64,000 bases of DNA, from positions 38,222 through 102,221 of the forward strand of contig NZ_VCCH02000023.1 in NCBI RefSeq assembly GCF_005938675.2. Direction: 5' to 3'. Origin of the DNA: Mycobacterium sp. KBS0706. Its GTDB lineage: Bacteria; Pseudomonadota; Alphaproteobacteria; DSM-16000; Inquilinaceae. The position numbers were made by a program, and so were the translations under genes. The notes below the pieces were generated by a model that saw nothing but the letters and a program-made list of their open reading frames with translations, was not told where the DNA came from and did not search any database. Numbering within the stretch: position 1 is the stretch's first letter; each line of letters begins with the position of its first letter. Shown here one piece after another: positions 17,626 through 26,458 of the stretch.

Positions 17626-18821
17626 TCCCGGTCGCCGAGGCCCGCGCCCGCATCCTGTCCGCCTTCGCGGCTCTGCCGGCCGAGACCGTGCCCCTGCCCG
17701 CCGGGCTGGGGCGGATTCTGGCCGAGCCGGTGGTGGCGCGGCTGACCCAGCCGCCGCTCGACGTCTCCGCCATGGATGGCTGGGCGGTGCGGGCGGCCGA
17801 CGTCGCTTCCGTCCCCGCGACCCTGCGCCGGATCGGCGAAGTGCCGGCCGGCGGCCGCTTCGAGGGCACGGTCGGTCCCGGGCAATGCGTCCGCATCTTC
17901 ACCGGCGCGCCGCTGCCCGACGGCGCCGACGCCGTGGTGCTGCAGGAGGACACCGATTCCGAGGGCGAGCGGGTCACCGTGCGCGAGGGCGTCGCCGCCG
18001 GTCGCCATGTGCGCAAGGCCGGACTCGATTTCCGCGCCGGCGACGTGCTGCTGCAGCCCGGCCGGCGCCTGACCGCGCGCGACATCGGCATCGCCGCCTC
18101 GGCCAACCATCCCTGGCTGCATGTGCGCCGCCGGCCGCGCGTGGCGGTGCTGGCGACCGGCGACGAGATCGTGCTGCCGGGCGAGGCGCTGGGGCCGAGC
18201 CAGATCGTCAGCTCCAACAGCCATGCGCTGGCCGCCCTGATCCGCAGCTGCGGCGGCGACCCGGTCGATCTCGGCATCGCCCGCGACAATGCCGAATCGC
18301 TGGCGGCGCTGGCCGCGGGCGCCCGCGGCGCCGACCTGATCGTCACCACCGGCGGCGCTTCGGTCGGCGAGCACGACCTGATCCGCTCGGTGCTTGGGGA
18401 GCGCGGCCTGGCGCTCGATTTCTGGACGATCGCGATGCGGCCGGGCAAGCCGCTGATGTTCGGCCGACTCGGCGACACGCCGCTGCTCGGCCTGCCCGGC
18501 AACCCGGTCTCGACCATGGTCTGCGGCTGGCTGTTCCTGCGCCCGGCGATCTGGGCCTTGCAGGGGGCCGCGGCGCCGGACAATCGCGTGACTGCGGCGC
18601 TGGGCCGCGACCTGCCGGCCAATGACCGGCGCGAGGATTATCTGCGGGCGCGGATTGAGCGGAGCGGTTCCGGCTATGTCGCCACTCCGTTCCCGGCCCA
18701 GGACAGCTCGATGCTGTCGCTCCTGGCGGCCGCCGACGGGCTGGTAGTCCGCCCGCCTCATGCGCTCGCCGCGGCGCGCGGCGAGGCGGTCGAGGCGGTG
18801 CTGTTCGGCGACGGGATCTGA
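17622..18821 (+). CDS. moeA: Molybdopterin molybdenumtransferase
   Basis: A 399-residue enzyme inserting molybdate into adenylylated molybdopterin. Expected segments are [15 protein letters not shown] near the N-terminus, [26 protein letters not shown], the MPT-binding [11 protein letters not shown], and [14 protein letters not shown] four-base overlap with moaC implies co-translation. A 130-bp gap with a candidate LexA site follows before lexA. Confidence 0.95.
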   Translation: MIPVAEARARILSAFAALPAETVPLPAGLGRILAEPVVARLTQPPLDVSAMDGWAVRAADVASVPATLRRIGEVPAGGRFEGTVGPGQCVRIFTGAPLPDGADAVVLQEDTDSEGERVTVREGVAAGRHVRKAGLDFRAGDVLLQPGRRLTARDIGIAASANHPWLHVRRRPRVAVLATGDEIVLPGEALGPSQIVSSNSHALAALIRSCGGDPVDLGIARDNAESLAALAAGARGADLIVTTGGASVGEHDLIRSVLGERGLALDFWTIAMRPGKPLMFGRLGDTPLLGLPGNPVSTMVCGWLFLRPAIWALQGAAAPDNRVTAALGRDLPANDRREDYLRARIERSGSGYVATPFPAQDSSMLSLLAAADGLVVRPPHALAAARGEAVEAVLFGDGI

Positions 18822-18877
18822 CGCGGCGATCGTTACAAGGAAGTAAAGAACCGAGGGTGCCACAGTTAGGCGCTTGT

Positions 18878-18904
18878 GTTTTTGTTTTGTTCCTCCTAAT
18901 GTTC
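18878..18904. promoter_or_regulatory. Candidate LexA operator upstream of lexA
   Basis: Alphaproteobacterial LexA binds direct repeats GTTC-N7-GTTC. Here GTTT (18878) and GTTC (18889) are spaced exactly N7, with a further GTTC at 18901 spaced N8. One base departs from consensus in the best-spaced pair. The location 48-74 bases before the lexA start fits autoregulation. Confidence 0.4.
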
Positions 18905-18951
18905 TCTCCAGGGATTCGGCCGCGCCGCGGCCCCTGCGAACGGAGGATGCC

Positions 18952-19680
18952 TTGCTGACGCGAAAGCAACAGGAGTTGTTGTTGTTCGTTCACCGCCGTC
19001 TGGAGGCGGACGGCGTCAGTCCTTCCTTCGACGAGATGAAGGATGCCCTGGCCCTGAAGTCGAAGTCCGGCATCCATCGACTGATCACCGGCCTCGAAGA
19101 GCGCGGATTTATTCGGCGACTGCCGCATCGGGCGCGGGCGCTGGAGGTGCTTCGTCTGCCGGACTGCCTGAAGTCGGACGCACCGACGGCGGCGCCGGCC
19201 GAGGATGACAACGTTGTCCCTTTCCGGCCGCTGCGCTCTGATGCCGTTCTGCCCGGCCGCAAGCTGGAACGCGCCGATCTCAACAACCCCGAGCTCGGCG
19301 TCCGCCTGCCGCTCTACGGCCGGATCGCCGCCGGCATGCCGATCGAGGCGCTGCGGGACCAGTCCAACTACGCCGAGGTGCCGGCCTCGCTGCTCGGACC
19401 CGGCGAGCACTACGCGCTCGAAGTCGCCGGCGACAGCATGGTCGAGGCCGGAATCCTGGACGGCGACACCGTCATCATCCGGCGCTGCGACGCGGCCGAT
19501 CCCGGCACCATCGTCGTCGCCCTGGTCGACGACAACGAGGTGACGCTGAAGCGGCTGCGCAAGAAGGGCGCCTCGGTCGGGCTGGAGGCCGCCAATCCGG
19601 CCTACGAGACCCGCTACCTGCCCACCGACCGCGTTCGCATCCAGGGGCGCCTGATCGGGTTGCTGCGGACCTATTCTTAG
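18952..19680 (+). CDS. lexA: SOS repressor LexA
   Basis: A 242-residue repressor-protease. The N-terminal winged helix (about 1-65) includes [18 protein letters not shown]. The autocleavage site is A127-G128 in GRIAAGMP, with catalytic S162 in AGDSMVEAG and K200 in [10 protein letters not shown]. The start is a TTG at 18952: the ribosome site GGAGG lies six bases ahead and the protein then begins [10 protein letters not shown], as in the family. RecA-stimulated cleavage would derepress DNA-repair genes; recA probably lies at the other end of the window. Confidence 0.95.
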   Translation: MLTRKQQELLLFVHRRLEADGVSPSFDEMKDALALKSKSGIHRLITGLEERGFIRRLPHRARALEVLRLPDCLKSDAPTAAPAEDDNVVPFRPLRSDAVLPGRKLERADLNNPELGVRLPLYGRIAAGMPIEALRDQSNYAEVPASLLGPGEHYALEVAGDSMVEAGILDGDTVIIRRCDAADPGTIVVALVDDNEVTLKRLRKKGASVGLEAANPAYETRYLPTDRVRIQGRLIGLLRTYS

Positions 19681-19700
19681 GCTCCTGCTCCCCTGCTCGG

Positions 19701-20732
19701 GTGGATCGTGATCGCGTGAGGCGCTCCAGCAGCGGCCGGGCCGGCGGCGCCGAACGGGTCACGGCGCAGCAGGTCGCGGCGGCAGCCGGCGTGTCGATCT
19801 CCGCCGTCTCCCGTACCTTCACCAAGGACGCCAGCGTCTCGCCCCGGATGCGGGCCCGGGTCCTGGCGGCGGCGGAGGCGCTGGGCTACCGCCCCAACCA
19901 GCTGGCGCGCAGCCTGATGACCGGCCGGACCGAGCTGGTCGGGCTGGTCTCGAGCCATTTTGCCAATCCCGCCTTCATGGATGTGTTCGACCTGTTCACG
20001 CGGGAGCTGCAGCGCCGCGGGCTGCGGCCGCTGATCGCCAACCTGTCGGAGGATGGCGGCGCCGATTCCGCTCTCGACATGATGCTACAATACAATGTCG
20101 ACGCCGTGCTGATCGCCACCTCCGCACCGCCCGAAGGCTTCGCCGACTCCTGCGCCCGCGCCGGGCTGCCGGTGGTGCATGTGTTCGGCCGGGCGGGGGC
20201 GGCAGTGCCGGTGGTGACGGTCGACAATGTCGCCGGCGGCCGCCTGGTCGCCGGAGCGATGCTGGCGCGCGGCCTGCGGCAGTTGGCCTTCCTCGGCGGG
20301 GCCGAAACCGATTCGTCGTCGATCGACCGTGCCGCGGGCTTCGCCCAGGGGCTGGCGGCGGCCGGCCTGCGGCCCTTGGCCGTGGACTTCGCCGGCGATT
20401 ATTCGCATGAGCATGGCCGCCGCGGCATGCACGCTTTGCTCGACCGGCTCCGGCCGCAGGCGGTGTTCTGCGGCGACGACATCCTGGCGCTCGGCGCCCT
20501 CGACGCCTGCCGCGAACGCGGCCTGGCGGTGCCGGGAGAGATCGGCATCGTCGGCTTCGACGACATGCCCTTGGCCGCCTGGCCCGGCTACCGCCTGACC
20601 ACGGTCCGCCAGCCGATGGCCGAGATGGTGCGCCACGCCATCGACCAGATCGCCGCCCGCCTGGCCGATTCCGACCACCCGATCCAGGGCCGGCTGTTCG
20701 ACATCGCCCTGGTGGAACGGGACAGCCTTTAG
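19701..20732 (+). CDS. LacI-family transcriptional regulator
   Basis: A 343-residue regulator with an N-terminal helix-turn-helix (TAQQVAAAAGVSISAVSR, about residues 21-38) and hinge region YRPNQLARSLMTGRTELVGL. A periplasmic-binding-protein-like effector domain follows (GFDDMPLAAWPGYRLTTVRQP near the end). Such proteins respond to sugars or related small molecules. A perfect LacI-type palindrome at 23321-23350, between the oxidoreductase and dioxygenase genes, is a plausible target; that link is inferred from proximity. It begins with a GTG 21 bp after lexA, and its stop overlaps the convergent tetR stop. Confidence 0.88.
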   Translation: MDRDRVRRSSSGRAGGAERVTAQQVAAAAGVSISAVSRTFTKDASVSPRMRARVLAAAEALGYRPNQLARSLMTGRTELVGLVSSHFANPAFMDVFDLFTRELQRRGLRPLIANLSEDGGADSALDMMLQYNVDAVLIATSAPPEGFADSCARAGLPVVHVFGRAGAAVPVVTVDNVAGGRLVAGAMLARGLRQLAFLGGAETDSSSIDRAAGFAQGLAAAGLRPLAVDFAGDYSHEHGRRGMHALLDRLRPQAVFCGDDILALGALDACRERGLAVPGEIGIVGFDDMPLAAWPGYRLTTVRQPMAEMVRHAIDQIAARLADSDHPIQGRLFDIALVERDSL

Positions 20733-21349
20733 GCGCCGGTCCGCAGCCCCTCCAGGTACCGCATCAGCTGCCGCGCGCAGGCCTCCAGCGGCGTGACGTC
20801 CTGCTGCGCCTTGGCCTGGGCCATTGCCCCGGAATAGGTGGCGACGATGAAGGCGGCGAGGTCGTCGGCATCTGCTTCGGCCAGCCGGCCGGCTGCCTGG
20901 TCGGCGCGCAGCCGGGCCGCGATCGCCGCTCGCCACTCCTCGAACACCGCCTGCATTGCCGAACGGAACTCCGGATCGGCCAGGGACAGCTCCAGCGCCA
21001 GGTTGTTCAGCGGGCAGCCGGACACGGCGCCACGCTGCCGCAACCCAGCGGCAATGCCGTCGAGCACACCGGCGATACCGTCGAGGGCATCCGGCGCCGT
21101 GCGCACCGGTTCGATCCAGGTCTCGTCCACCGCCGCCGCCACCCGGTCGCGGATCACGGCGAGGCCGAGCGCCTTCTTGGTCGGAAAGTGATGGTACAGC
21201 GCGCCGCCCGTCACCCCGGCCTCGCGCATCAGCTCATGCATGCCGGTGGCCTGGTAGCCGCGAGTCTGGAACGCCTGCGCCGCCACGTCCAGCAGGCGCC
21301 GGCGCATGCCTTCGGGGTCGTAGCTGCGCTTTTGCCTGCTCTCGGTCAT
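20729..21349 (-). CDS. TetR-family transcriptional regulator
   Basis: A 206-residue repressor. The N-terminal helix-turn-helix is MHELMREAGVTGGALYHHF, followed by PTKKALGLAVI. The C-terminal domain has the GCPLNNLALELS segment seen in the LmrA/YxaF-like branch. It is divergent from the NIPSNAP gene across an 86-bp region that carries two copies of a 17-bp box. It probably represses itself and that neighbour; the ligand is unknown. A TTGTCC-N16-TATGAT match on this strand would start transcription almost at the ATG, suggesting a very short or absent leader. Confidence 0.88.
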   Translation of the reverse strand: MTESRQKRSYDPEGMRRRLLDVAAQAFQTRGYQATGMHELMREAGVTGGALYHHFPTKKALGLAVIRDRVAAAVDETWIEPVRTAPDALDGIAGVLDGIAAGLRQRGAVSGCPLNNLALELSLADPEFRSAMQAVFEEWRAAIAARLRADQAAGRLAEADADDLAAFIVATYSGAMAQAKAQQDVTPLEACARQLMRYLEGLRTGA

Positions 21350-21376
21350 TGCCCATCATACCATATTGACTCAACC

Positions 21377-21417
21377 GGACAATCAGTCTGTTTTAGAACA
21401 GGACAACCAGTCTGTTT
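21377..21417. promoter_or_regulatory. Duplicated operator box between tetR and the NIPSNAP gene
   Basis: GGACAATCAGTCTGTTT (21377-21393) and GGACAACCAGTCTGTTT (21401-21417) are identical at 16 of 17 positions and start 24 bases apart. They lie 28 bp from the tetR start and 19 bp from the NIPSNAP start, and the first overlaps the possible tetR -35. CCAGTC-type boxes are known for LmrA/YxaF regulators, which fits the neighbouring TetR protein by inference. Confidence 0.6.
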
Positions 21418-21435
21418 CGACGATGGGAGGCGATC

Positions 21436-22143
21436 ATGCAAGCTGGGACCTTCAGTCCGATCGTGGAGCTGCGGCGCTACACGCTGCATCCCGGACAGCG
21501 CGACGTTCTGATCACGCTGTTCGACCGCGAGTTCGTCGAGACGCAGGAGGCGGTCGGGATCGAGGTCATCGGCCAGTTCCGCGATCTCGATGCGCCCGAC
21601 CACTTCGTCTGGCTGCGCGGCTTTCCGGACCTGCGGTCGCGGACCGAGTCGCTGCGCGCCTTCTATGGCGGGCCGGTGTGGCAGGCGCATCGCAGCGCCG
21701 CCAACGCCACCATGATCGATTCGGACGACGTGCTGCTGCTGCGGCCGGCGCATCCGGATTCGGGCTTCCGGCTCGGCCGCGACCGCCCTGCCCCGGGCGG
21801 CGAAGCGGGCGGGATCATCGTCGCCACCACCTGGCATCTTCGGCCCGAGGCCGAGGCCGGATTCCCCGCGATCTTCGAGACCATGCTGGTGCCGATGCTG
21901 GGCGATGCCGGCGTGCCGATCCTGGCGAGCTTCGTCAGCGAGCATGGCGAGAACGGCTTCCCGGCCCTGCCGGTGCGCAAGGATGCACGGGTCTTCGTCT
22001 GGTTCTCGCGCCTCCCGGACCGGGCCGCCCATGAGCGCCGCGCGGCAGTTCCCGGCTTCGCCGAGGCGCTGCGGCCGCATCTCGCCCGGCCGCCGGAGGT
22101 CGCGCTGCTGTCGCCGACGGCCCGGTCGCGCCTGTGCGGCTGA
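21436..22143 (+). CDS. NIPSNAP-family protein
   Basis: A 235-residue protein with two ferredoxin-like dimeric alpha/beta-barrel repeats. The first begins IVELRRYTLHPGQRDVLI and contains GQFRDLDAPDHFVWLRGFPD; the second spans about 125-225. NIPSNAP proteins are widely conserved but their biochemical role in bacteria is unclear. The start follows GGGAGG at seven bases. It is divergently paired with a TetR regulator, which suggests inducible expression, perhaps in response to a xenobiotic. The stop is three bases from the convergent oxidoreductase stop. Confidence 0.85.
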   Translation: MQAGTFSPIVELRRYTLHPGQRDVLITLFDREFVETQEAVGIEVIGQFRDLDAPDHFVWLRGFPDLRSRTESLRAFYGGPVWQAHRSAANATMIDSDDVLLLRPAHPDSGFRLGRDRPAPGGEAGGIIVATTWHLRPEAEAGFPAIFETMLVPMLGDAGVPILASFVSEHGENGFPALPVRKDARVFVWFSRLPDRAAHERRAAVPGFAEALRPHLARPPEVALLSPTARSRLCG

Positions 22144-22146
22144 ACC

Positions 22147-23274
22147 TCACACATCCGCGATCCGCACCCAGGCCCGCTCGCGGGCCGAGCGCAGAGCGGC
22201 GGCGGTGACGCGGTCGACCTCCCAGCCGTCGCGGAAGGTCGGCCAGACCCGGCGGCCAGTCGCCACCGCCTCGAGGAAATCGCGCGCCTCGATCGCGATC
22301 TGCTCGTTGTAGCCCGTGCCGTGGCCGACGCCCTGGTTGAAGGCCAGGTAATCGGGATGCGCCGGGCCGGTGAGCAGGCGCTGAAACCCCTGGCGTGCCG
22401 CCGGCCGCGCGGAACCGTACAGCCAGAGCTCGTTCTGGTTCTCCTGGTCGAAGGCCAGGGCGCCCTTGGTGCCGGTGATGCGGTAGGTGTAGCCCATCTT
22501 CCGCCCGGCGGCGACGCGGCTGAAACTGAGCGAACCGGTGGCGCCATTGGCGAAGCGCAGCAGCATCTGGCCCTGGTCGTCATTCTCCACCCGCTCCTCG
22601 CCTTCGGGCCCTGGCCGCGTCGTCCGGACGATATTCAGGTCGGCGACCAACGATTCGATCGGCCCGACCAGCCGCAGGCAGGCGTTGACGATGTGCGGCC
22701 CGACATCGCCCAGCGCCCCGGCCTCGGTGCCGGTGGCGATCCGGGTGCGCCAGGAGGCCGGCGCCCGCGGATCGTGCAGATAGTCCTCGACATGCTCGGC
22801 GGTGACCTGGATCACCTCGCCGATCTCGCCGGCATCGATGATCTGCTTCGCCAGCTGACTGGCCGGGGTGCGGATGTAGTTGAAGCCGACCATGGTGGCG
22901 ACGCCCGCGTCCTCCGCCGCGTCGACCATGGCCTTGGATTCGGCCGGGTCGCAGCCCAGCGGCTTCTCGCAGAGCACCGGCTTGCCCAGGCGCAGCGCCT
23001 CGGTCGCCATCGCCAGATGGGTGCGCGGCGGGGTGGCTATGATCACGGCGTCGACCGCCGGATCGGCCACCAGCGCCTGCCAGTCGGCGGTCGACCGGTT
23101 CCAGCCCCAGGCTCTCGCATGCGCCGCGGCGCCATCTTCCGTGGTGCTGCAGATCATCTCGCAGACCGGGACCAGCGGCGGCTGGAACGCCGTGCGCACC
23201 AGTTGCAGCCCGATGCTGTGCGCCTTGCCCATGTAGCCGGCGCCGATCAGCCCGATCCGAAGCGTCCCCGTCAT
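22147..23274 (-). CDS. Gfo/Idh/MocA-family oxidoreductase
   Basis: A 375-residue NAD(P)-dependent dehydrogenase. The N-terminal Rossmann motif is IGLIGAGYMGKAHS, the lysine-proline motif is in VLCEKPLGCDP, and the C-terminal sheet domain includes GALGDVGPHIVNACLRLVGP. Family members oxidise or reduce sugars, inositols and related polyols. It is divergent from a PhyH-type dioxygenase, with a 30-bp palindrome 46 bases from its start, so the two genes are probably co-regulated in the use of a sugar-like compound. The substrate cannot be read from sequence. Confidence 0.9.
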   Translation of the reverse strand: MTGTLRIGLIGAGYMGKAHSIGLQLVRTAFQPPLVPVCEMICSTTEDGAAAHARAWGWNRSTADWQALVADPAVDAVIIATPPRTHLAMATEALRLGKPVLCEKPLGCDPAESKAMVDAAEDAGVATMVGFNYIRTPASQLAKQIIDAGEIGEVIQVTAEHVEDYLHDPRAPASWRTRIATGTEAGALGDVGPHIVNACLRLVGPIESLVADLNIVRTTRPGPEGEERVENDDQGQMLLRFANGATGSLSFSRVAAGRKMGYTYRITGTKGALAFDQENQNELWLYGSARPAARQGFQRLLTGPAHPDYLAFNQGVGHGTGYNEQIAIEARDFLEAVATGRRVWPTFRDGWEVDRVTAAALRSARERAWVRIADV

Positions 23275-23320
23275 TCGCCGTCCTCCCTCGGTGGCATCTT
23301 ACCCGACCTTAACGGCCTCC

Positions 23321-23350
23321 ATCCGATTTGCAAGCGCTTGCAAATCGGAT
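23321..23350. promoter_or_regulatory. Perfect 30-bp palindrome, LacI-type operator
   Basis: The half-site ATCCGATTTGCAAGC (23321-23335) is followed directly by its exact reverse complement (23336-23350). The core TTGCAAGCGCTTGCAA has the even-symmetry GC centre and TTGCAA arms typical of LacI-family operators. It sits between the divergent oxidoreductase (46 bp) and dioxygenase (31 bp) starts. The LacI regulator at 19701-20732 is the obvious candidate binder. Confidence 0.8.
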
Positions 23351-23381
23351 TACGCTGCTTCATCCGACAGGGAGGAACGGC

Positions 23382-24236
23382 ATGAAGATCTACACACCGG
23401 AGACGCTCGACCCGGCCGCGATCGCGGCGGAGCTGCTGGACGGCTCGGGCGCGGTGCTGCTGCGCGGCCTGTTCACGCCGGCGGAGATCGCCGATGCGCG
23501 GGCCGTGGTGATGCGCGAATCCGAAGGTGCTGCCCCCAAGGTCACGCATTTCCAGGGCGCGGCCGAGCAGGAGGGCAAGATCGCTTTGCAGCGCCGGGTG
23601 TGGAACCTGCTGGCCAAGGGCGAGGTGTTCTCGCGCATGGCGGCGCATCCGGCGCTGATGGCGGTGATGCGCGCCTTCCTCGGCAGCGAGTTCATCATGG
23701 GCTCGATCGCGGCCAACCGAATCCTGCCCGGCGGCCCAGGCCAGGAACCGCATATCGATTACCCCTACTGGGACCTGCACAAGCCGGAATCGCATCCGGT
23801 CAGGATCAATGCGTCCTTCCCGCTGAACGCCCAGGCGACCATCCTGCTCGACCCCTTCACCGAAGAGACCGGCGCCACCGCTTATGTGCCGGGCACGCAG
23901 AAGGAGTTGCGCTACCCGGCCGAGAGCGACCGCTTCCACGAGCGCTGCACCCGCATGCTGGGCGAGCCGGGCGACACGGTGGTGTTCTTCGGCGCGGTCT
24001 GGCACTGCGCCATGCCGAACCGGTCGCGGCAGGACCGGTCGGCGATCCTGATCCAGTACCTGCCGAAATTCGTGAAGCCGATGGAGGACATGCCGGCCGC
24101 CCTGCCCCGCGCCTTCGTCGAGCAGGCCAGCCCCGACCTGCGCCAGCTGCTGGGGCTGAACTACCCCTATCCGGAGGTGCTGGACGCAGCCAAGGCCGGC
24201 AATGCCGAGGGCCGCACGATGGCGACGGCGCGCTGA
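23382..24236 (+). CDS. Phytanoyl-CoA dioxygenase (PhyH) family protein
   Basis: A 284-residue Fe(II)/2-oxoglutarate-dependent dioxygenase-like protein. The metal triad is visible as H124 and D126 in PHIDYPYWD and H208 in VWHCAMPN. TGATAYVPGTQ, before the distal His, is the usual PhyH segment. Such enzymes hydroxylate small molecules; the substrate is unknown. The ATG at 23382 follows GGGAGGAAC. An upstream ATG at 23328 lies inside the operator and is unlikely. Pairing with a Gfo/Idh/MocA oxidoreductase recurs in sugar-catabolism loci. Confidence 0.87.
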   Translation: MKIYTPETLDPAAIAAELLDGSGAVLLRGLFTPAEIADARAVVMRESEGAAPKVTHFQGAAEQEGKIALQRRVWNLLAKGEVFSRMAAHPALMAVMRAFLGSEFIMGSIAANRILPGGPGQEPHIDYPYWDLHKPESHPVRINASFPLNAQATILLDPFTEETGATAYVPGTQKELRYPAESDRFHERCTRMLGEPGDTVVFFGAVWHCAMPNRSRQDRSAILIQYLPKFVKPMEDMPAALPRAFVEQASPDLRQLLGLNYPYPEVLDAAKAGNAEGRTMATAR

Positions 24237-24240
24237 CCGG

Positions 24241-26394
24241 TCACTCGGGCGCCGCCGCCCGGAACGGGGCCGGCGCCCAGGGGCGGTCGCCGACGGCCTC
24301 CGCCACCGTGGCGATCTCCGGCTCCGGGCCGGACAAGTCGACCGCGATGCTGCCGCTGCGGCGCAGGTCGAAGCGATCCCAGACGCCGAAGCGCGGCCGG
24401 CACCAGCGCGGCGCCACCAGACCGGTGATCACCAGATCGGCCGCGGCGCAGTCGTCGTCGAAGCCCTCGCCGCTACGGGTGAAAGCCACCGTGGCGTCGC
24501 CGAAGCGGTAGAGGCAGCCGCGCGGGTCGCAGGCCAGCCGCCCGCCGGCGGCCGTCCCCTGCTGCGGCCAGGGCTCGTCCTCCGCCGCGGCCTCGACCCG
24601 CAGCCAGATCTCGCGGATAAAGCGCTCGCTGCGGCGGGTCGAGAAGGCCAGGCCGCCCTCCGGCACCCGCACCGCCGCCAGCCGGCCGGTGCCGTCGACC
24701 AGGATCTGCGGCGACGGCGCGGTCAGCGCCGCGACCAGCACCAACGGCAGCGCCAGCAGGCCCAGCAGGCGCAGTCGTCCTCCGGCCAGGCACAGCCACA
24801 GCCCGCCGACGGCGCCGGCGACCAGCCCCCAGGCCGGAATCGCCGGCACCGCGAAGGCGGCCAACGGCCAGGACGAGACGGTGTTCGCCACCCACAGCAT
24901 CGCCTCGATGCCCCAGCCCAGCAGCGGCAGCACCCAACCGTCGAGGCCCAGCAGCATGGCCGGATAGGCCAGCAGCACGCAGGGCATGATCCACAGCGAT
25001 GTCAGCGGGATCGCCATCAGGTTGGCCGCCACGGCCAGCGGGGCGAAGCGCTGGAAATGGAAGATGGCGAAGGGCGTGGTCGCGACGGTGGCGACCAGCG
25101 TGGTCAGCACGATGCCGCCAAGATAGAACAGGACCCGGCGCATCGGCCCGGCCTCCGCCCGCCAGCCGGCGAGATGCGGCCGCAGCGCCTCATAGGCGGC
25201 GATCAGCGCGATCACGGCGGCGAAGGACATCTGGAAGCTCGGCCCGGGCAGCGCCTCCGGCACCACCAGCAGCACGGCGGTGGCGGCCAGGGCGACCAGC
25301 CGCATCGAGATCGCGACCCGGTCGGCCATCACCGCCAGCAGCACCACGCCGGTCATGACGCAGGACCGCACCGTCGGCACTGAGGCGCCGACCAGGATGG
25401 TGTAGCCGACGATGCCGAGCAGGGCGATTCCGGCCGCCCATTTCTTGATCGGCCGGCGCAGCGCCACGGGCTCGATCAGCGCCAGGCCCAGTCGGATGCC
25501 GCCGAGCAGCAGGATCGCCACCAGGCTGATATGGATGCCGGAGATCGACAGCAGATGGGCCAGGCCGGAATCGCGCATCGCCTGATTGGCCTGATCGCTG
25601 ATCCCGGCGCGCTCCCCGGTCAGGAAGGCGACGGCGATGGCCCCGGCGTCGCCTTCCACCTGGGCCCGCACCCGGGCGGCGATCCCGTCCTGCAGCCGGG
25701 CCAAGCTGGACGGCGCTGCATCGTCGTCGTTCAGCCGCTCGACCGCGCCCATGGCGAAGCCGGTGCCGCCGATGCCCTGGAAGAACAACTGCCGCCGGAA
25801 GTCGAAGCCGCCCGGATAGGCCGGCCCATCGACCGGCGCCAACGTCGCCCGCACCCGGATCCGCTCCCCGGCCGCGGGCACCTCCTGGGCTCCGAGCAGC
25901 CGCAGCCGTACGGCCGCCGGCGTCGCCTCGGGTACCAGCCCCTCCAGCGTCAGGTCGCCGAGCACGACGCGCACGCCCTGCGGCAGCAGATCGACCGTCT
26001 CGACCGTGCCGGTCACCAGGCCGCGCCGCTCGCGGTCGAGCAGCGGCGCCGCCACCGCCCGGGTGCGCAGCTCCGCCGCCAGGAACCCCACAGCGACGGC
26101 CAGCAGCAGCGCGGCGAAGCACAGCGCCCGCGGCCGGCGGCGCAGCAGCAGGGTGAGCAGGCCGGACAGGACCAGCGCGCCCAGCCCCGCCGCCAGCGGC
26201 GGCTCCGACGGCAGCGCGAAATAGACGCCGATGCCGGTGCCGAGGCCACAGGGCACCAGCAGCACCAGCCGGCGCCGCACGCCGCCTGCCAGGGCGTCGA
26301 GCGCCCCCGCCCAGTCGATCCCGTCCGAACCCAGGCGGCGCAGCGACGCCCGCACAGCCTCCGGGATGCCGACCGATGCCCCCGCATTAGCCAT
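24241..26394 (-). CDS. comEC: ComEC/Rec2-family DNA-uptake channel protein
   Basis: A 717-residue polytopic inner-membrane protein. The DUF4131-type N-terminal region (about 40-210) leads to the competence domain with [19 protein letters not shown] and [20 protein letters not shown]. The C-terminal part (about 560-717) has no visible HxHxDH motif, so the metallo-beta-lactamase-like domain is degenerate or absent. ComEC forms the channel for single-stranded DNA during transformation; many alphaproteobacteria keep it without known competence. The ATG at 26394 avoids overlap with the divergent gltX. It is convergent with, and four bases from, the PhyH gene. Confidence 0.88.
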   Translation of the reverse strand: MANAGASVGIPEAVRASLRRLGSDGIDWAGALDALAGGVRRRLVLLVPCGLGTGIGVYFALPSEPPLAAGLGALVLSGLLTLLLRRRPRALCFAALLLAVAVGFLAAELRTRAVAAPLLDRERRGLVTGTVETVDLLPQGVRVVLGDLTLEGLVPEATPAAVRLRLLGAQEVPAAGERIRVRATLAPVDGPAYPGGFDFRRQLFFQGIGGTGFAMGAVERLNDDDAAPSSLARLQDGIAARVRAQVEGDAGAIAVAFLTGERAGISDQANQAMRDSGLAHLLSISGIHISLVAILLLGGIRLGLALIEPVALRRPIKKWAAGIALLGIVGYTILVGASVPTVRSCVMTGVVLLAVMADRVAISMRLVALAATAVLLVVPEALPGPSFQMSFAAVIALIAAYEALRPHLAGWRAEAGPMRRVLFYLGGIVLTTLVATVATTPFAIFHFQRFAPLAVAANLMAIPLTSLWIMPCVLLAYPAMLLGLDGWVLPLLGWGIEAMLWVANTVSSWPLAAFAVPAIPAWGLVAGAVGGLWLCLAGGRLRLLGLLALPLVLVAALTAPSPQILVDGTGRLAAVRVPEGGLAFSTRRSERFIREIWLRVEAAAEDEPWPQQGTAAGGRLACDPRGCLYRFGDATVAFTRSGEGFDDDCAAADLVITGLVAPRWCRPRFGVWDRFDLRRSGSIAVDLSGPEPEIATVAEAVGDRPWAPAPFRAAAPE

Positions 26395-26458
26395 CGCCCG
26401 AAGGCCTATGCTATGGACCTGTCGCACTGATCCTAGCAGCCCTTCTGGAATTTGGCCC

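Noticed and set aside
15303..19680. Functional link between tryptophan, molybdopterin and SOS genes
   Set aside because: The trp-moaC-moeA-lexA order is a known recurring arrangement in alphaproteobacteria, so adjacency alone is not novel.
19681..24240. Defence island or phage remnant in the accessory patch
   Set aside because: No integrase, nuclease, phage or toxin-antitoxin proteins are present; the genes are ordinary regulators and metabolic enzymes.
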